A stretch of DNA of 64,000 nt, from NCBI GenBank assembly GCA_036346225.1, contig JARFIW010001215.1, positions 6,090,501-6,154,500 of the forward strand, written 5' to 3'. The DNA is from Platerodrilus igneus (lineage: Eukaryota > Arthropoda > Insecta > Coleoptera > Lycidae). The notes under the pieces were generated by a model, which was not told the DNA's origin, made no database searches, and was given only the letters and a program-made list of their open reading frames with translations. Below are positions 45,391 through 56,200 of the stretch, piece after piece. How positions within the stretch are numbered: position 1 is the stretch's first letter; each line of letters starts with the position of its first letter. The position numbers were made by a program, and so were the translations under genes.

Positions 45391-46095
45391 CGTCGAAGAT
45401 GTGTCAGAAGTGGTGCGGTTTGGCAAACCGCATGGACGGTTTTGTTGTGGTTCAAGAATTACTTGGAGGTGCCTTAAACGATACCGTCGAAGAATGGGTT
45501 AAAAAATGGCGCAGTGTACAGGACCTCGATGGTCAGTCATAATGTGGTCCGAAAACCATCTGGAGCTAATGAAATGTATAGCCGGCCGTAAAACATGCCA
45601 TCGAAGATGTGTTAGAAGGTGGTAGGATATGCTGGACAGCACGGCCAATCCTGCCATTATCCAAGAATCACTTAGAGCCGGCCTTAAAAACACCGACGAA
45701 GATGGGTTAAAAGATGGCGCAGTGTACAGGACCTCGATGGTCGGTCATAATGTGGTTTGAGAACCATCTGGAGCTAATAAAATGTATAGCCGGCCGTAAA
45801 ACATGCCATCGAAGATCTGTTAGAATGTGATAGGATATGCTGGACAGCACGGCCAATCCTGCCATTGTTCAAGAATCACTTAGAGCCGGCCTTAAAAGAT
45901 ACCGACGAAGATGGGTTAAAAGATGGCGCTGTATACCAAACGAAATGCAGTCCGAAAACCATCTGGAGCTAGTGGAATATATAGGCGGCCCTAAAACATA
46001 CCGTCGAAGATGTGTTGGAATGTGGTGCTGTGTGTCTGACAGTACGACTGGTCTTAATACGGTTCAATAGACACCTGGAGCTGATGAGATGTGGG
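45391..46095 (+). repeat. Tandem repeat, 208-bp dimer of ~104-bp half units
   Basis: The string TCGAAGAT recurs at 45393, 45601, 45809 and 46004 (spacing 208, 208 and 195). Within each unit a related half begins at CGACGAAGATGGGTTAAA, so the 208-bp unit is itself a dimer: compare GCCGGCCGTAAAACATGCC with GCCGGCCTTAAAAGATACC. 208 is not a multiple of three, so the arginine/tryptophan-rich frame at 45837-46070 is not evidence of a protein. Confidence 0.85.
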
Positions 46096-47239
46096 TCCTT
46101 TCCATCACGGCCAAAAAAAGAACTGTTTTCTTATGCATTTTAACATGGCAAGCTTTAAGATCTAAAGATATAAAGTTCATTCATCCAAAAACTGAAACTA
46201 TTCAGTTATTTATATGAATACCAAAGCTCGCTGTACAAAGGATCTTACGCCTACTACGTGTTTAAAATAGAAGGTATATCCATACTTATTAAAAATACAA
46301 GTCAACGAATTTATTTTCTCTTTGTTTCTTCATTTAAGCAAAGCAGTCAGCTTAACCATCGGATATTAATCAAGTAACAAATAGGTAGACATGGGAGAAG
46401 TACGTATGGTTGCCTATCCCATACGTATATATCGATACTTATTTTTGAGATTTTGGGAGTACAAACTTTGTATCCAATTTGGACCTTAAGTTTCCAATTT
46501 TAAATATAAAAACCGGTTTTCTCCACTAACGCTCATCTACTGCAGACCATGTAATGTCATGAATGGCCCATGATGGAAATAAAAATTACGGTATGAAATA
46601 TCTGCTTGAATTAAGTACGCTTTCAAGCCCTAGAACCTTTATTGTGTAGTGAGTTTTTGATTTCATATAAAATTAGATTGAACATTTGAGTGAATGATCT
46701 AATAAAAATGGTCTTTTGTACCTTAGAACTATCCTTTTGCCTTTCGTTAGAATGGTGCTCTTCTTTACCGAAAGTTAGAAGAGCGTGAGTTTCCCAAGAA
46801 AGTGATACCTGGTCGTTGAATCTGTTATATTGGAACGAAAGAGAACATGCTGCGTTTATTGCCTCCATGGCAAAGAACGTGTGTCAAATGAGTTTATGGG
46901 CTAGGCCCTATAAAAATCAAAGTTTCAAGTATAGTATTTTTGGTATGCTACCATGGCTCAATCTTCGTTATTCCAAGTCATAAAAGAAGTATCTCACTAT
47001 CATTACCTAACTGTCGTCGAAGTAGGACGTATTTGAAGTGAGTTCCGCATTTTCAGTGTATTTTATTGAAATTGCAGTGCCTTGAGTAACTCAGTATAGC
47101 CTATAAGTTGCACAAGGGTGAAACCAACATACGGCGTTAATTTTCACTCGTTTCAAGCACGATTATCGAGCGCGAAAGGAATTTGTTGATTCTTCCATAA
47201 GACGACCATAGGCAGAACCGAACCTCAAAACAACACCAG
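46096..47239. other. Nothing recognised
   Basis: AT-rich DNA; short frames only. Confidence 0.45.
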
Positions 47240-48480
47240 CCAGTAATGGTAGAGGTGTTCTTGCTTACAACAATATAACCTGGCAAGGGCGGATGCCCTC
47301 AGACCAGGAAGCGGCTACAACTACTGGTAGCTCAGCTACAACTAACAGCACTAACATATCGCAGACACCCGTGTCTCTGTTGAAGCACTCACACCTTTTG
47401 CCAAATCTAAGGTGATCAATAGATAACCACCCCACCACCTTATACAATTGATCCAATTTCTAGAATTTCATGCGTTATCTCGAATCCCACTACGAGATCG
47501 AGGGATGAAGAAGAATAACTTGGCATTGATACAACATCCCCACCTATAGTAGACAATATTAGCAAAATTAAAAGACATATTACAGACTTTATCTTTAAGG
47601 ACTCGAACAAAATAATAGAACCTGCCAACTGTGCAGCTGCCAAATTAGCCACTGCCTAAGGATGCCTGGACGCCATTCTACAATTGCTACAAACGTATCT
47701 ACTACCTACACCGTTACCACAACACACACTAGCATACGCCGCCGTCACTAGTCAAAAACCACCCCCACAACATGCACCTCCTTCACTAGACCTTTTTCAA
47801 AAGTAATCACTTTGAAACCCACGCCTTCCGAAACCACCCCAAATGAGCTCCCAAAAGTAATAAAAACGAACTTACGTCCTCGGATATATATAACTTAAAC
47901 ATCCAAAGCATACACCTTACCAAATCTTCCGTCATCAACCGTAATCCACAGACATCAACCACATTCCTTCTCTCACAAAACAATCTTGTAACGTCCATGC
48001 CCATAAGCCCAAAAAACCATAGTCATTTATTTTAGATCTAGATAAAGATATCCCATCCACTAACATCCTCAACCTTATATACTAGTAAAATTCCTAGAAA
48101 TTTTCATTCTTAATGGCACTTTCCGAACAGAAAAACGAACACTCAGATACCTTATTCTCAATGCTTCCTTATGCCTTCGCTCCATCCTCACAACCAACAA
48201 CCACGTATCGCATTAGAGACCTTGTGTCGACCACTCGCTGTTTCAACGGTCAGAGATTCTGTCATTCAGCCAAAGCCTGCAGATCCCCATAAGCCTGCGG
48301 CCGCTGTCCTAAACCTCCATTTACCAAAGATTGTCCCAATCCCCTCCGCCTTCACTCCCATATACACTAACGGTTATCGACTTAATCGCCTGCATGACCG
48401 TTCTATTCCAAGTCCCGATTGTCCAGTTTTCAAACAATCCCTGCACATTACGAAACTAAGGACCGATTATGGCTACTAAA
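47240..48480 (+). pseudogene. LINE ORF1 (nucleic-acid-binding protein), decayed
   Basis: Plus strand. TWQGRMPSDQEAATTTGS and PVSLLKHSHLLPN come first, then from 47480 SRDEEE, stop, LGIDTTSPPIVDNISKIKRH, ITDFIFKDSNKIIEPANCAA, and LAYAAVTSQKPPPQHAPP. At 48228-48330 the frame reads RCFNGQRFCHSAKACRSP and ACGRCPKPPFTKDCPNP, a degenerate pair of CCHC zinc knuckles, and DCPVF follows near 48420. This arrangement is typical of ORF1 of I/R1/Jockey-type LINEs, which coats the element RNA. Several stops and frameshifts. It may belong to the same family as the ORF2 copies here, but lies after, not before, the nearest one. Confidence 0.7.
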
Positions 48481-48497
48481 TATTTGATACGTTAACA

Positions 48498-48742
48498 CCC
48501 ACGCGTATTTCACCTCCATCCCGTTCAACTCATTATAATCCAGATCAACCTTAACAGTTCTGCGCCACCACTCTAGAGCTTGCCAATAAAATTGTGTGGT
48601 TCAATTTTCGTATGTAAAAGAATGTCCAAATGCTGTTTGGCCAATGGACGTGCAGAGTTTTGGGTAGACAAAAAATGAGTTAGAAATTCTCGTGTTCCTT
48701 TAATTTGTTGTGTTCAACTCATGCATTTTGATATAGTTAACA
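48498..48742 (-). repeat. Candidate LTR after a polypurine tract
   Basis: On the minus strand the purine tract GGAAGGGAGTGGGGCGGA is followed at 48742 by TGTTAACTATATCAAAATGC, a plausible LTR start. A similar string, TGTTAACGTATCAAATAT, starts at 48497, 245 bp further on. No second full copy is present to confirm the ends. Confidence 0.4.
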
Positions 48743-49714
48743 TCCGCCCCACTCCCTTCCTCCCGCTGAAGAGTGTAGCGTAGCTATGTTGTCTCGGGGA
48801 TGCGGCGGGGGGTCCTTGTTGACCAAATATTTGAGCCTGTGACGGCTTTTGCGTTTTCGTTTTGTGCAGCGGCGTCGGACTTCTCCATGGCCTCCTACTG
48901 CTGGATGGGATGATTGTGGTCGAAAGGGTACCTCTTCTTGGGACATCCATTCACGGGTATGCCTTTCTGGTTGTGCTCCTTGCATATAATTTGGCAGTTC
49001 GACGAGGGTTGCGTTGTTAGCTCATGGTCTGCATGTTTCGGTGTCCAGTGGTAATAGGTGACTTTCGCTGGTACTGGTTGTGGTATCCGGCCGTGCTGAC
49101 CTATTGATCACTGGTTGGAATTCTTCCCGAAGGCTGCTGGCTAAGAATTCGGCTACTAACAGGTGAGTTGCAGTTGGCGTGGGTGTTCTTGTTGGTGGTG
49201 ACGGGCGTCACCATTTGGTTCCAGTGGCGCGTCTTACGGTTATGTGCTCCGAAGTGATTGGAGTCTTGTTCGTAAACCATCGCCACTTTCTAACGTTGAA
49301 ACCAAGATTGACGCAGGATGAGGTCCTCTGTGAGGTTGGCTACTAGCAGGAAGGTTTTATGGTCCGTCACTTTTCCGATGGTAAATCGCGTGCGGAACCT
49401 GCATTTAATTGCCATTTCTGTCCCTGTTTCAGCTAGATATGCGGAGGTATGATAGGGTTCTACCCGTGAACCCGTGGGTATTGAGCTTTCCTAATCATGC
49501 ACGTCGACGCTCCTGTATCTAGTAGTGCGTTGAAGGTTATCTTCTGTATGGTGACGGGAATCCTTGGTAGTGGGTCATCGTGGGTAATGTTTAGTCGCGC
49601 CAGTTTGTTTTGCCCGGCTGGGCTGTGGTCTGGTGTTGTTTGGCCGGTAGGTAGTTCTCCGACGCCTTGGTTGGGCAGTCTCTGTGCCAATGTCGTTGTG
49701 GACAGAATGCACAC
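48743..49714 (-). pseudogene. LTR retrotransposon gag zinc knuckle, protease and short pol remnant
   Basis: Minus strand. CAFCPQRHWHRDC (49713-49675) is a zinc knuckle of spacing C-x2-C-x3-H-x4-C. It is followed by ITFNALLDTGASTCMI, with the aspartic-protease active site DTGA at 49519-49508. A shifted frame continues ETGTEMAIKCRF, HKTFLLVANLTEDLILRQSW, as in the protease C-terminus of Ty3/gypsy elements. From about 49290 to 48743 frames are basic and Pro-rich without reverse-transcriptase motifs, so most of pol seems deleted. Ty3/gypsy is favoured by the ILRQSW-type block; the knuckle spacing also occurs in BEL/Pao, so the superfamily is not settled. Confidence 0.65.
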
Positions 49715-50813
49715 CTTGGTAGCTGCTCCTTTGTGCGTGGAAATCTGGTTGCTAGCGTGTGGACGGTTGTCCGTTTGCTGCGGCGTCGCCGTGGATCAAT
49801 GTAGTAAGCATAAGACTACGGATCCCAAGGTCCCGGGTTCAAATCCCGACACGGCCGACTGCTTGAAAAATGGCAGGTGAGCATTTTTCACAAAAATTAT
49901 GCCCTCGTTCGGATGAGAGGTTAAATGGAGGTCCCGTGTGTGAGTGTTGTCATGCACGTTAAAGATCCCTACCTTGCCTGGAACGACAAGGGTTCGGCAA
50001 AATTCTAAATTTCCAGGCAACAAAAAACTCGCCTCCTGGCCAATGTAGTACCTACAGGTGGAGCATTGGAAATGTAAATGAACTGTCCGTTTGCTGCCTC
50101 TTTTTCGTTCGCTTCTATCCTGGAGACGTGGAAGAGCAGTTCCCATAAAGTAGTCAGCATGTGGCATTGGACTAAATTTTTCAATGCCGGAAGGAGGAGG
50201 TCGGTGAAGAACTCTATGTCGTGGTCGATCTTCCTGTTTATGCGGCGCGTTTGCCATGCCTTGGTGTTGATGAAGGCGGCTACCGACTGAGATGCCGTCT
50301 GCTTCTGTCCGTAATAATCTGCTTCTATTTTTGTCCTGATAGCTGGACTATTGTATGTGTTCAAGAAGAACTCATTGAACTCGTTGGAACACTTCAAATG
50401 GTGCCCACCATGTGGCTGCTGGGCCTTGAAGTTGGGCGGTTGTTGTCGGTACGTCAGCTCCCATTGCTTCCATCTGTAAAAGAAACTTTGTTGGATCTTC
50501 CAGGAGGGTGCCAGAAAATACAGGTTTTTTTCGTTTCGTTGGTCCTTATGGTAACATTGTACAGGTCTTCCACTGGTGCCTTGATCGTGGCCAGTTTGCT
50601 GGCTTGTTCTGTTTGTTGAGCGCCACTGTGTTGTTGCAGTCCCAGAACTGTTGGTGATTGTGTGTCCTTCTGGGTTGGAGGCGGCTGGTTGGTGTCCGGC
50701 TGGACGTTTGATCTTGTTTGACTCCTCGTCTCTGGCATGTTGATGGCTCTTACAAGTGCACTAAAACGATCTTCATCGAATATTAGAGGTAAAGAAAGGC
50801 CAGTTTCTCCCAA
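49715..50813 (-). pseudogene. LTR retrotransposon gag, interrupted by a SINE
   Basis: Minus strand. A hydrophilic N-terminal block rich in Gln, Pro and Thr (PETRSQTRSNVQPDTNQPPP; 50813-50454) is followed after a frame break by a capsid-like block FNEFFLNTYNSPAIRTKIEA, TASQSVAAFINTKAWQTRR, HDIEFFTDLLLPALKN (50397-50098), as in gag proteins that build the retrotransposon particle. The frame is then cut by a SINE at 49782-50083 and resumes toward the zinc knuckle. Start codon and 5' LTR could not be located. Confidence 0.65.
49782..50083 (+). mobile_element. Full-length tRNA-derived SINE, copy 9 (type B), with perfect target duplication
   Basis: 302 bp on the plus strand, from GGCGTCGCCGTGG to AATGTAAATGAAC. 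The pol III B box GGTTCAAATCC is at 49836-49846. It is bounded by the identical 14-bp direct repeats TGTCCGTTTGCTGC at 49768-49781 and 50084-50097. This copy defines the exact ends of the element and the 14-bp target-duplication length, matching the spacers in both trimers. It sits inside the gag pseudogene. Confidence 0.95.
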
Positions 50814-52617
50814 ATAATGGTCTTTTACGGCAAGGAGGGGAGATTACTAATAATTTGCTACTAATTCTTTTCGAAAACTAAACCCTGGTTTTTCAAGTTG
50901 GGCAAACTCCCGTAGAAGAAATTTTCAGAAGCAGTTTAACTTGCCTAATTTAACTGGCCCCAATTTCTTAAATAAATAGCACACCATATTAAATTTGATA
51001 ATACGTCACGACTAATTTAAAACGAACAGGTGCCAGTCTAATCGTTAAATATTTTAGATATACACCTGATAATTGATGGCATCCTGATTTACGTAAATTT
51101 GGGAGTCGTCTGTTTCCACGTTGCCCAAAATGTGACATTGCACTTCCATCCAGGTTATCTAAAAGCTACTAAGCTTACTGACTTAAACCAGTTTTGATAG
51201 TAGTTGCAATTTAAAACACCACCGTCATTATCATTAATGGTGTAGTATCTCTTTCCAAATAGCAATGGTTTCCACGCCAAATTCCACGTCGGCTCGCGAA
51301 GTGCTTTCTAAGAAGCATGCACTTTTTGAGCAGTGTTTGAAGGTTTTTCAAAATTATATATAAATCTTATTACACAATTTCCTACTAAGGAATTAGGCGT
51401 GGTCTTTGCCCACCTGCACTAGCTGCAATCTTATCAGAAGATAGAGCCACGGACGTTAATAAATTTCTATATGTCTCTAATTTCATGGTAGCACTTCTAA
51501 TGATGACGCAATAAATTTTATTACCTTGGATAAACTGATATTGAATCATTGCATAAGTCTTGTCATTTTGTACATCTGAACAATGCTTCAGCAAATTTTT
51601 ACTGATGTTTCATAAGCAACAAATTCAGTGGAACTACTACCGAAAGAGAAGGTGCTGAAACTCGATGTTCTCTTAGTTTTGTCTCAATTTTCCTCTCAAA
51701 TACTCAGCAACAAAGCACGTCGTGGTCTTATATTAGCTTATAATACCTTTAATTTTGGATGTACTTGGTTTTTCGGTACACAACAGACGTCAGACGTCAA
51801 CTTTCTTCAAAAATTCAGAGCCGACATGACGTCACTCATTAAAAAACTTCGACTAATTTGATCTTCTCTCCAAGTACAGACAACCGTGTTTGAACTATTT
51901 TGGTTTTCTTTCCGTTAGAGCCAGATATGGCTGACTTAAACAAACTTCCGCCCATTAATTTGGAAGGTGTTAACATTATTCCATATTAAACTTGTTCTCA
52001 ACGGTTTACGATCTTGGTTTATGTAGTCTATAGCCAATATTTGAGATAGGCGTTTGAAGCTCCAATTTCGTTACTTGTCAAGTTGCAGAAGGTCCAAATC
52101 GGTGATAGGATTGTTAAACCATAGACTAAGCAGTTTGGAAAGCATATAGTGTACATGGTTCATTGTTCTTTTTGTCCCATTTCTTTCACGTTCGCCCAAT
52201 TCTTTAACAAAACGGCAAAGTTGAAGATCGCCATAAACACTTTATCCACTTCCGTAGTTGATTTTACGGCACTTGAGATGTTATAATTGAATTCATGTAG
52301 CCAAATCTTTATGCATAAGCCTACGAGAATGTTTCCCAAATTTTTGCGGATGTTTTGGTTGGGGTGTCTAAACTACAGATCGCAACCACAAACAGTTCTT
52401 GCACTTCCATAGCGTTTGAGAAGTTGTAACGGAGCTCAAATAGTTGAATATTTATGAATTAGCCTAGGAGAATGTAACTTAAATCCTTAGGGATGTTCTT
52501 AGGGGAGAAACATGTCACGTTGCAGTGCAAACGATTTCCATACATCTATTTATCTGCCTCAAATTATTTTACATCTGAAGGTTACCTTTAGAAGAACGTA
52601 CTCTTTGGTTGCTTCTA

Positions 52618-52620
<3 letters not shown>
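50814..52620. other. Nothing recognised
   Basis: AT-rich DNA. Plus and minus frames of up to 77 codons have no motif. The left part may contain the 5' leader and LTR of the gag-bearing element, but no LTR-like repeat was found. Confidence 0.4.

Positions 52621-52670
<50 letters not shown>
52621..52670. repeat. (AT)25 microsatellite
   Basis: Fifty bases of perfect AT repeat. Confidence 0.97.
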
Positions 52671-52674
<4 letters not shown>

Positions 52675-53269
52675 ATTAGAGCAGATTTAGGTGTATAAAC
52701 TTTTACATGACGATCACATACTTCTTTATGTTAGCACAGTTTGCAAATTTGTAGGCAACAGATAGCACATCTTGGTCATACCAAATTTTTCCTTTTTTCA
52801 CTGCGTTTCAACTTCAAACACTGTACATACTACTAACAAAACTTGGAACGCACTTAAAGCCATTTCTAATCTCCAAATTAGTAACACAATACAAAACTTC
52901 TCCGAGACTGGGTGACTAACAGTTGCTGACGCTCGCGAAGGTTTTCCCACCTGTTTTATGCAACCTGATTTAGAAACATTCTATCGAGTTTGGTATAAAT
53001 ATTGTTATCGACTGTAGAAATAAGTAGTCTTACTCAATCCAGAAAAGGCAGTGCCTTCAAACCTGTAAAAAATAACAGGTAGTTTTAGGCTCCCGTTCTT
53101 TAGTTACGACATGGAATTTCAGTTTTTTCATGGCAAGAGTTGCTTGGTTAGACATTTCTAGACAGTGTAAGTTGTCAGCTCTTACCAGAATCCATTTGGG
53201 ATAATCGGAAATTGAAATTGCTTTTCAAATTCATAAAGTGGAGTTTTAATAAAGTGACCAAGTACGACA
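52671..53269. other. Nothing recognised
   Basis: Unique-looking AT-rich spacer before the satellite. Confidence 0.4.
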
Positions 53270-56200
53270 TCTCTTGGGAAGGTGGTGTTTTAATGAGGTT
53301 AATAAGGAAGAAATCTTTGGGGAAAGTGATGTTTTAATAAAGTGACCAAGCAAGAGATCTTTTGAGAAGGTTACGTTTTAATAAAGAGATCAAGCAAGCG
53401 ATCTTTAGAAGAAGTGTCGTTTTAATAAAGGACCTAGGAAGAAATCTTTTGGAAAAGCGTTGTAATAAAGAGGGCAAGCAAGAGATCTTTTTGGAAAGTG
53501 GTGTTTTAAAAGAGGAACCAAAAGCAAGAGATCTTCGAACAAGTGATGTTTTAATACAAGGGATCAAGCAAGAGATCTTTGAGGAAAGTGATGTTTTACA
53601 AGAAGGACTAATCATGAGACCTTTTGGGAAAGTGATGTTTTAATAAAGGGTCCAAGCACGAAATTTTTTGAGAATGCGATGTTATAAGACAGGAATCAAG
53701 CAAGAGAATTTTGGGGAAAGTAATATTTCTAATAAAGGGATTAAGCAAGAGTTCTTTTGAGAAAGTGATGGTCAAGTAAAAAGATTAAGCAGGCGGTCTT
53801 TTCGGAAAGTGATATTTTAATAAAGAGATCAAGCAAAAGATCTCTGAAGAATGTGATGTTTTAATAAAGGGAGTATGCAAGAGATCTTATGAAAAACTGA
53901 TGTTTTAGTAAAGAGATCAAGAAAGAGATCTTAGAAAAAAGTTATGTCTTAATAAAAGGATTAAGGAAAAAAACTTTTGGAAAGTTATATTCTAATAATA
54001 TTATTACGCAAGAGATCTTTGGTGAAAGTGATGCTTTGATTAAGGGACTAAGTAGTAAATTTTTTGTGAAGTGAAGTTCAATAAAAGAAGTAAGCAAGGA
54101 TCTCTGAAGAAATTGATGTTTTAATAAAGGGACTGAGCAAGAGAACTTTTAAGAAAGTGTTTTTAATAAAGGGATCAAGCAAGATATCTTTTGAGATGTG
54201 ATATTTTAATAATGGGATTAAGCAAGAGATCTTTTGGGAATGCGATGTTATAAGACAGGAATTCAGCAAGAGAATTTTGTGGAAAGTGATATTTCTAATA
54301 AAGGGATTAAGCAAGAGTTCTTTGGAGAAAGTGATATTTAAATGAAAAGACTAAGCAAGCGGTCTTTTCGGAAAGTGATATTTTAATAAAGGGGTCAAGC
54401 AAAAGATCTCTGAAGAAAGTGATGTTTTAATAATGGGAGTAAGCAAGAGATCTTTTGAAAAACTGATGTTTTAATAAAGGGATCAAAAAAGAGATCTTAG
54501 GAGAAAGTTATGTCTTAATAAAAGGCTTAAGAAAGAGATCTTTTGGGAAGTGATGTTCTAATAATATTATTACGCAAGAGATCTTTGGTGAAAGTGATAT
54601 TTTGATAAAGGAACTAAGCAATAAATCTTTTGGGAAGAGATGTTATATTAATGGGATTAAGCAAGAGATCTTTGGGGAAAGTGATGTTTTAATAAAGGGA
54701 CTAAGCAAGAGATCATTTGAGAGTATTTTTTAATAAAGGCATCAAGCAAGAGATCTTTTGGGAAGTGATAATGTGATAAAGTGATAATGAGATTAAGTGA
54801 GAAATCTTTTGGTAAAGTTATGTTTTAGTAAAGGGATTAGGCAAGAGATCTCTTGAGAATGCGATGTTTTAAGACAGGAATCAAGCAAGAGAATTTTGAA
54901 GAAAGTTATATTTCTAATAAAGAGATTAAGCAAGACATCTTTTGAGAAACTGATGTTTAAATAAAAAGATTAAGCAAGCAATCTTTTCGGAAAGTGATAT
55001 TTTAATAAAGTGTTCAAGCAAAAGATCTCTGAGGAAAGTTATGTTTTAATAATGGGAGTAAGTAAGAGATCTTATTAAAACTGATGTTTTAGTAAAGGGA
55101 TCAATAAAGAGATCTTAGGGGAAGTTAGGTTTTAATAAAAGGATTAAGGAAGAGATCTTTTGGGAAGTGATGTTCTAATAATATTATTACGCGAGAGATC
55201 TTTGGTGAAAGTAATATTGTGATAGAGGGACTAAGCAATAGATTTTTTGGGAAACGATGTTCTGATAATGGGATTGAGCAAAAGATCTCTGGAGAAATTG
55301 ATGTTTTAATAAACGGACTAAGCAAGAGATCTTTTGAGAAAGTGAGTAAAGGGAACAAGAAAGAGACCTTAGGGGAAGCTATGTCTTAATAAAAGGATTA
55401 GGGAAGAGATTTTTTGAGAAAGTGATTTTTAATAAAAGGATCAAACAAGAGATTGTTTTGAGAAATGATGTTTTAATAATGTGATTAATTAAGAGATCTA
55501 TTGGGAAAGTTATGTTTCAGTAATGGCATTAAGCAAAACATCTTTTGGAAAGTGATGTTCTAAAAATAGGTTTAGGCGCAGGATAAGTAATGTTTTAACA
55601 AAGGAACCAAGCAAGAGATCTAAAGTGGCCGAGAAAAAAATTCTTTGGGAAATGGATGTATTAAAAAAGGCGACGCAAGAGATCTCTTGGAAACGCGGTG
55701 TTTTAAAAAAGGGACCAAGCAATACATCTTTTATGAAATTGATGTTTTAAACGAGGGACCATTGGCAAAAGATTTTTTAGAATCGTATAAATACAGAAAT
55801 CGAGTAAGAAGGTTTTGGGAAGTGATCTTTTAAGAAAAGAATTAACAAACATTACTTTTGGGAAAGTGGTAATACAGAGATTAAGCAAGAGATCTTTTTA
55901 GAAAGTGATGTTTAAGTAAAAAGATTAAGCAAGCAGTCTTTTGGAAACTGATATTTTAATAAAGTGATCAAGCAAAAGATCTCCGAGGAAGGTGATGTTT
56001 TAATAAAGGGAGTTAGCAAGAGATCTTTTGAAGAACTGATGTTTTAGTAAAGGGATCAAAAAAGAGATCTTAGGAAAAGGTTATGTCTTAATAAAAGGAT
56101 TAAGGAAGAATTCTTTTGGGAAGTGATGTTCTAATAATATTTTTACGCAAAGGTCTTTGGTGCAAGTGATATTTTGATAAAGGAACTAAGCAATAGATCT

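Noticed and set aside
45837..46070. Arg/Trp-rich 77-codon frame
   Set aside because: It lies in the 208-bp tandem repeat, which shifts frame from unit to unit.
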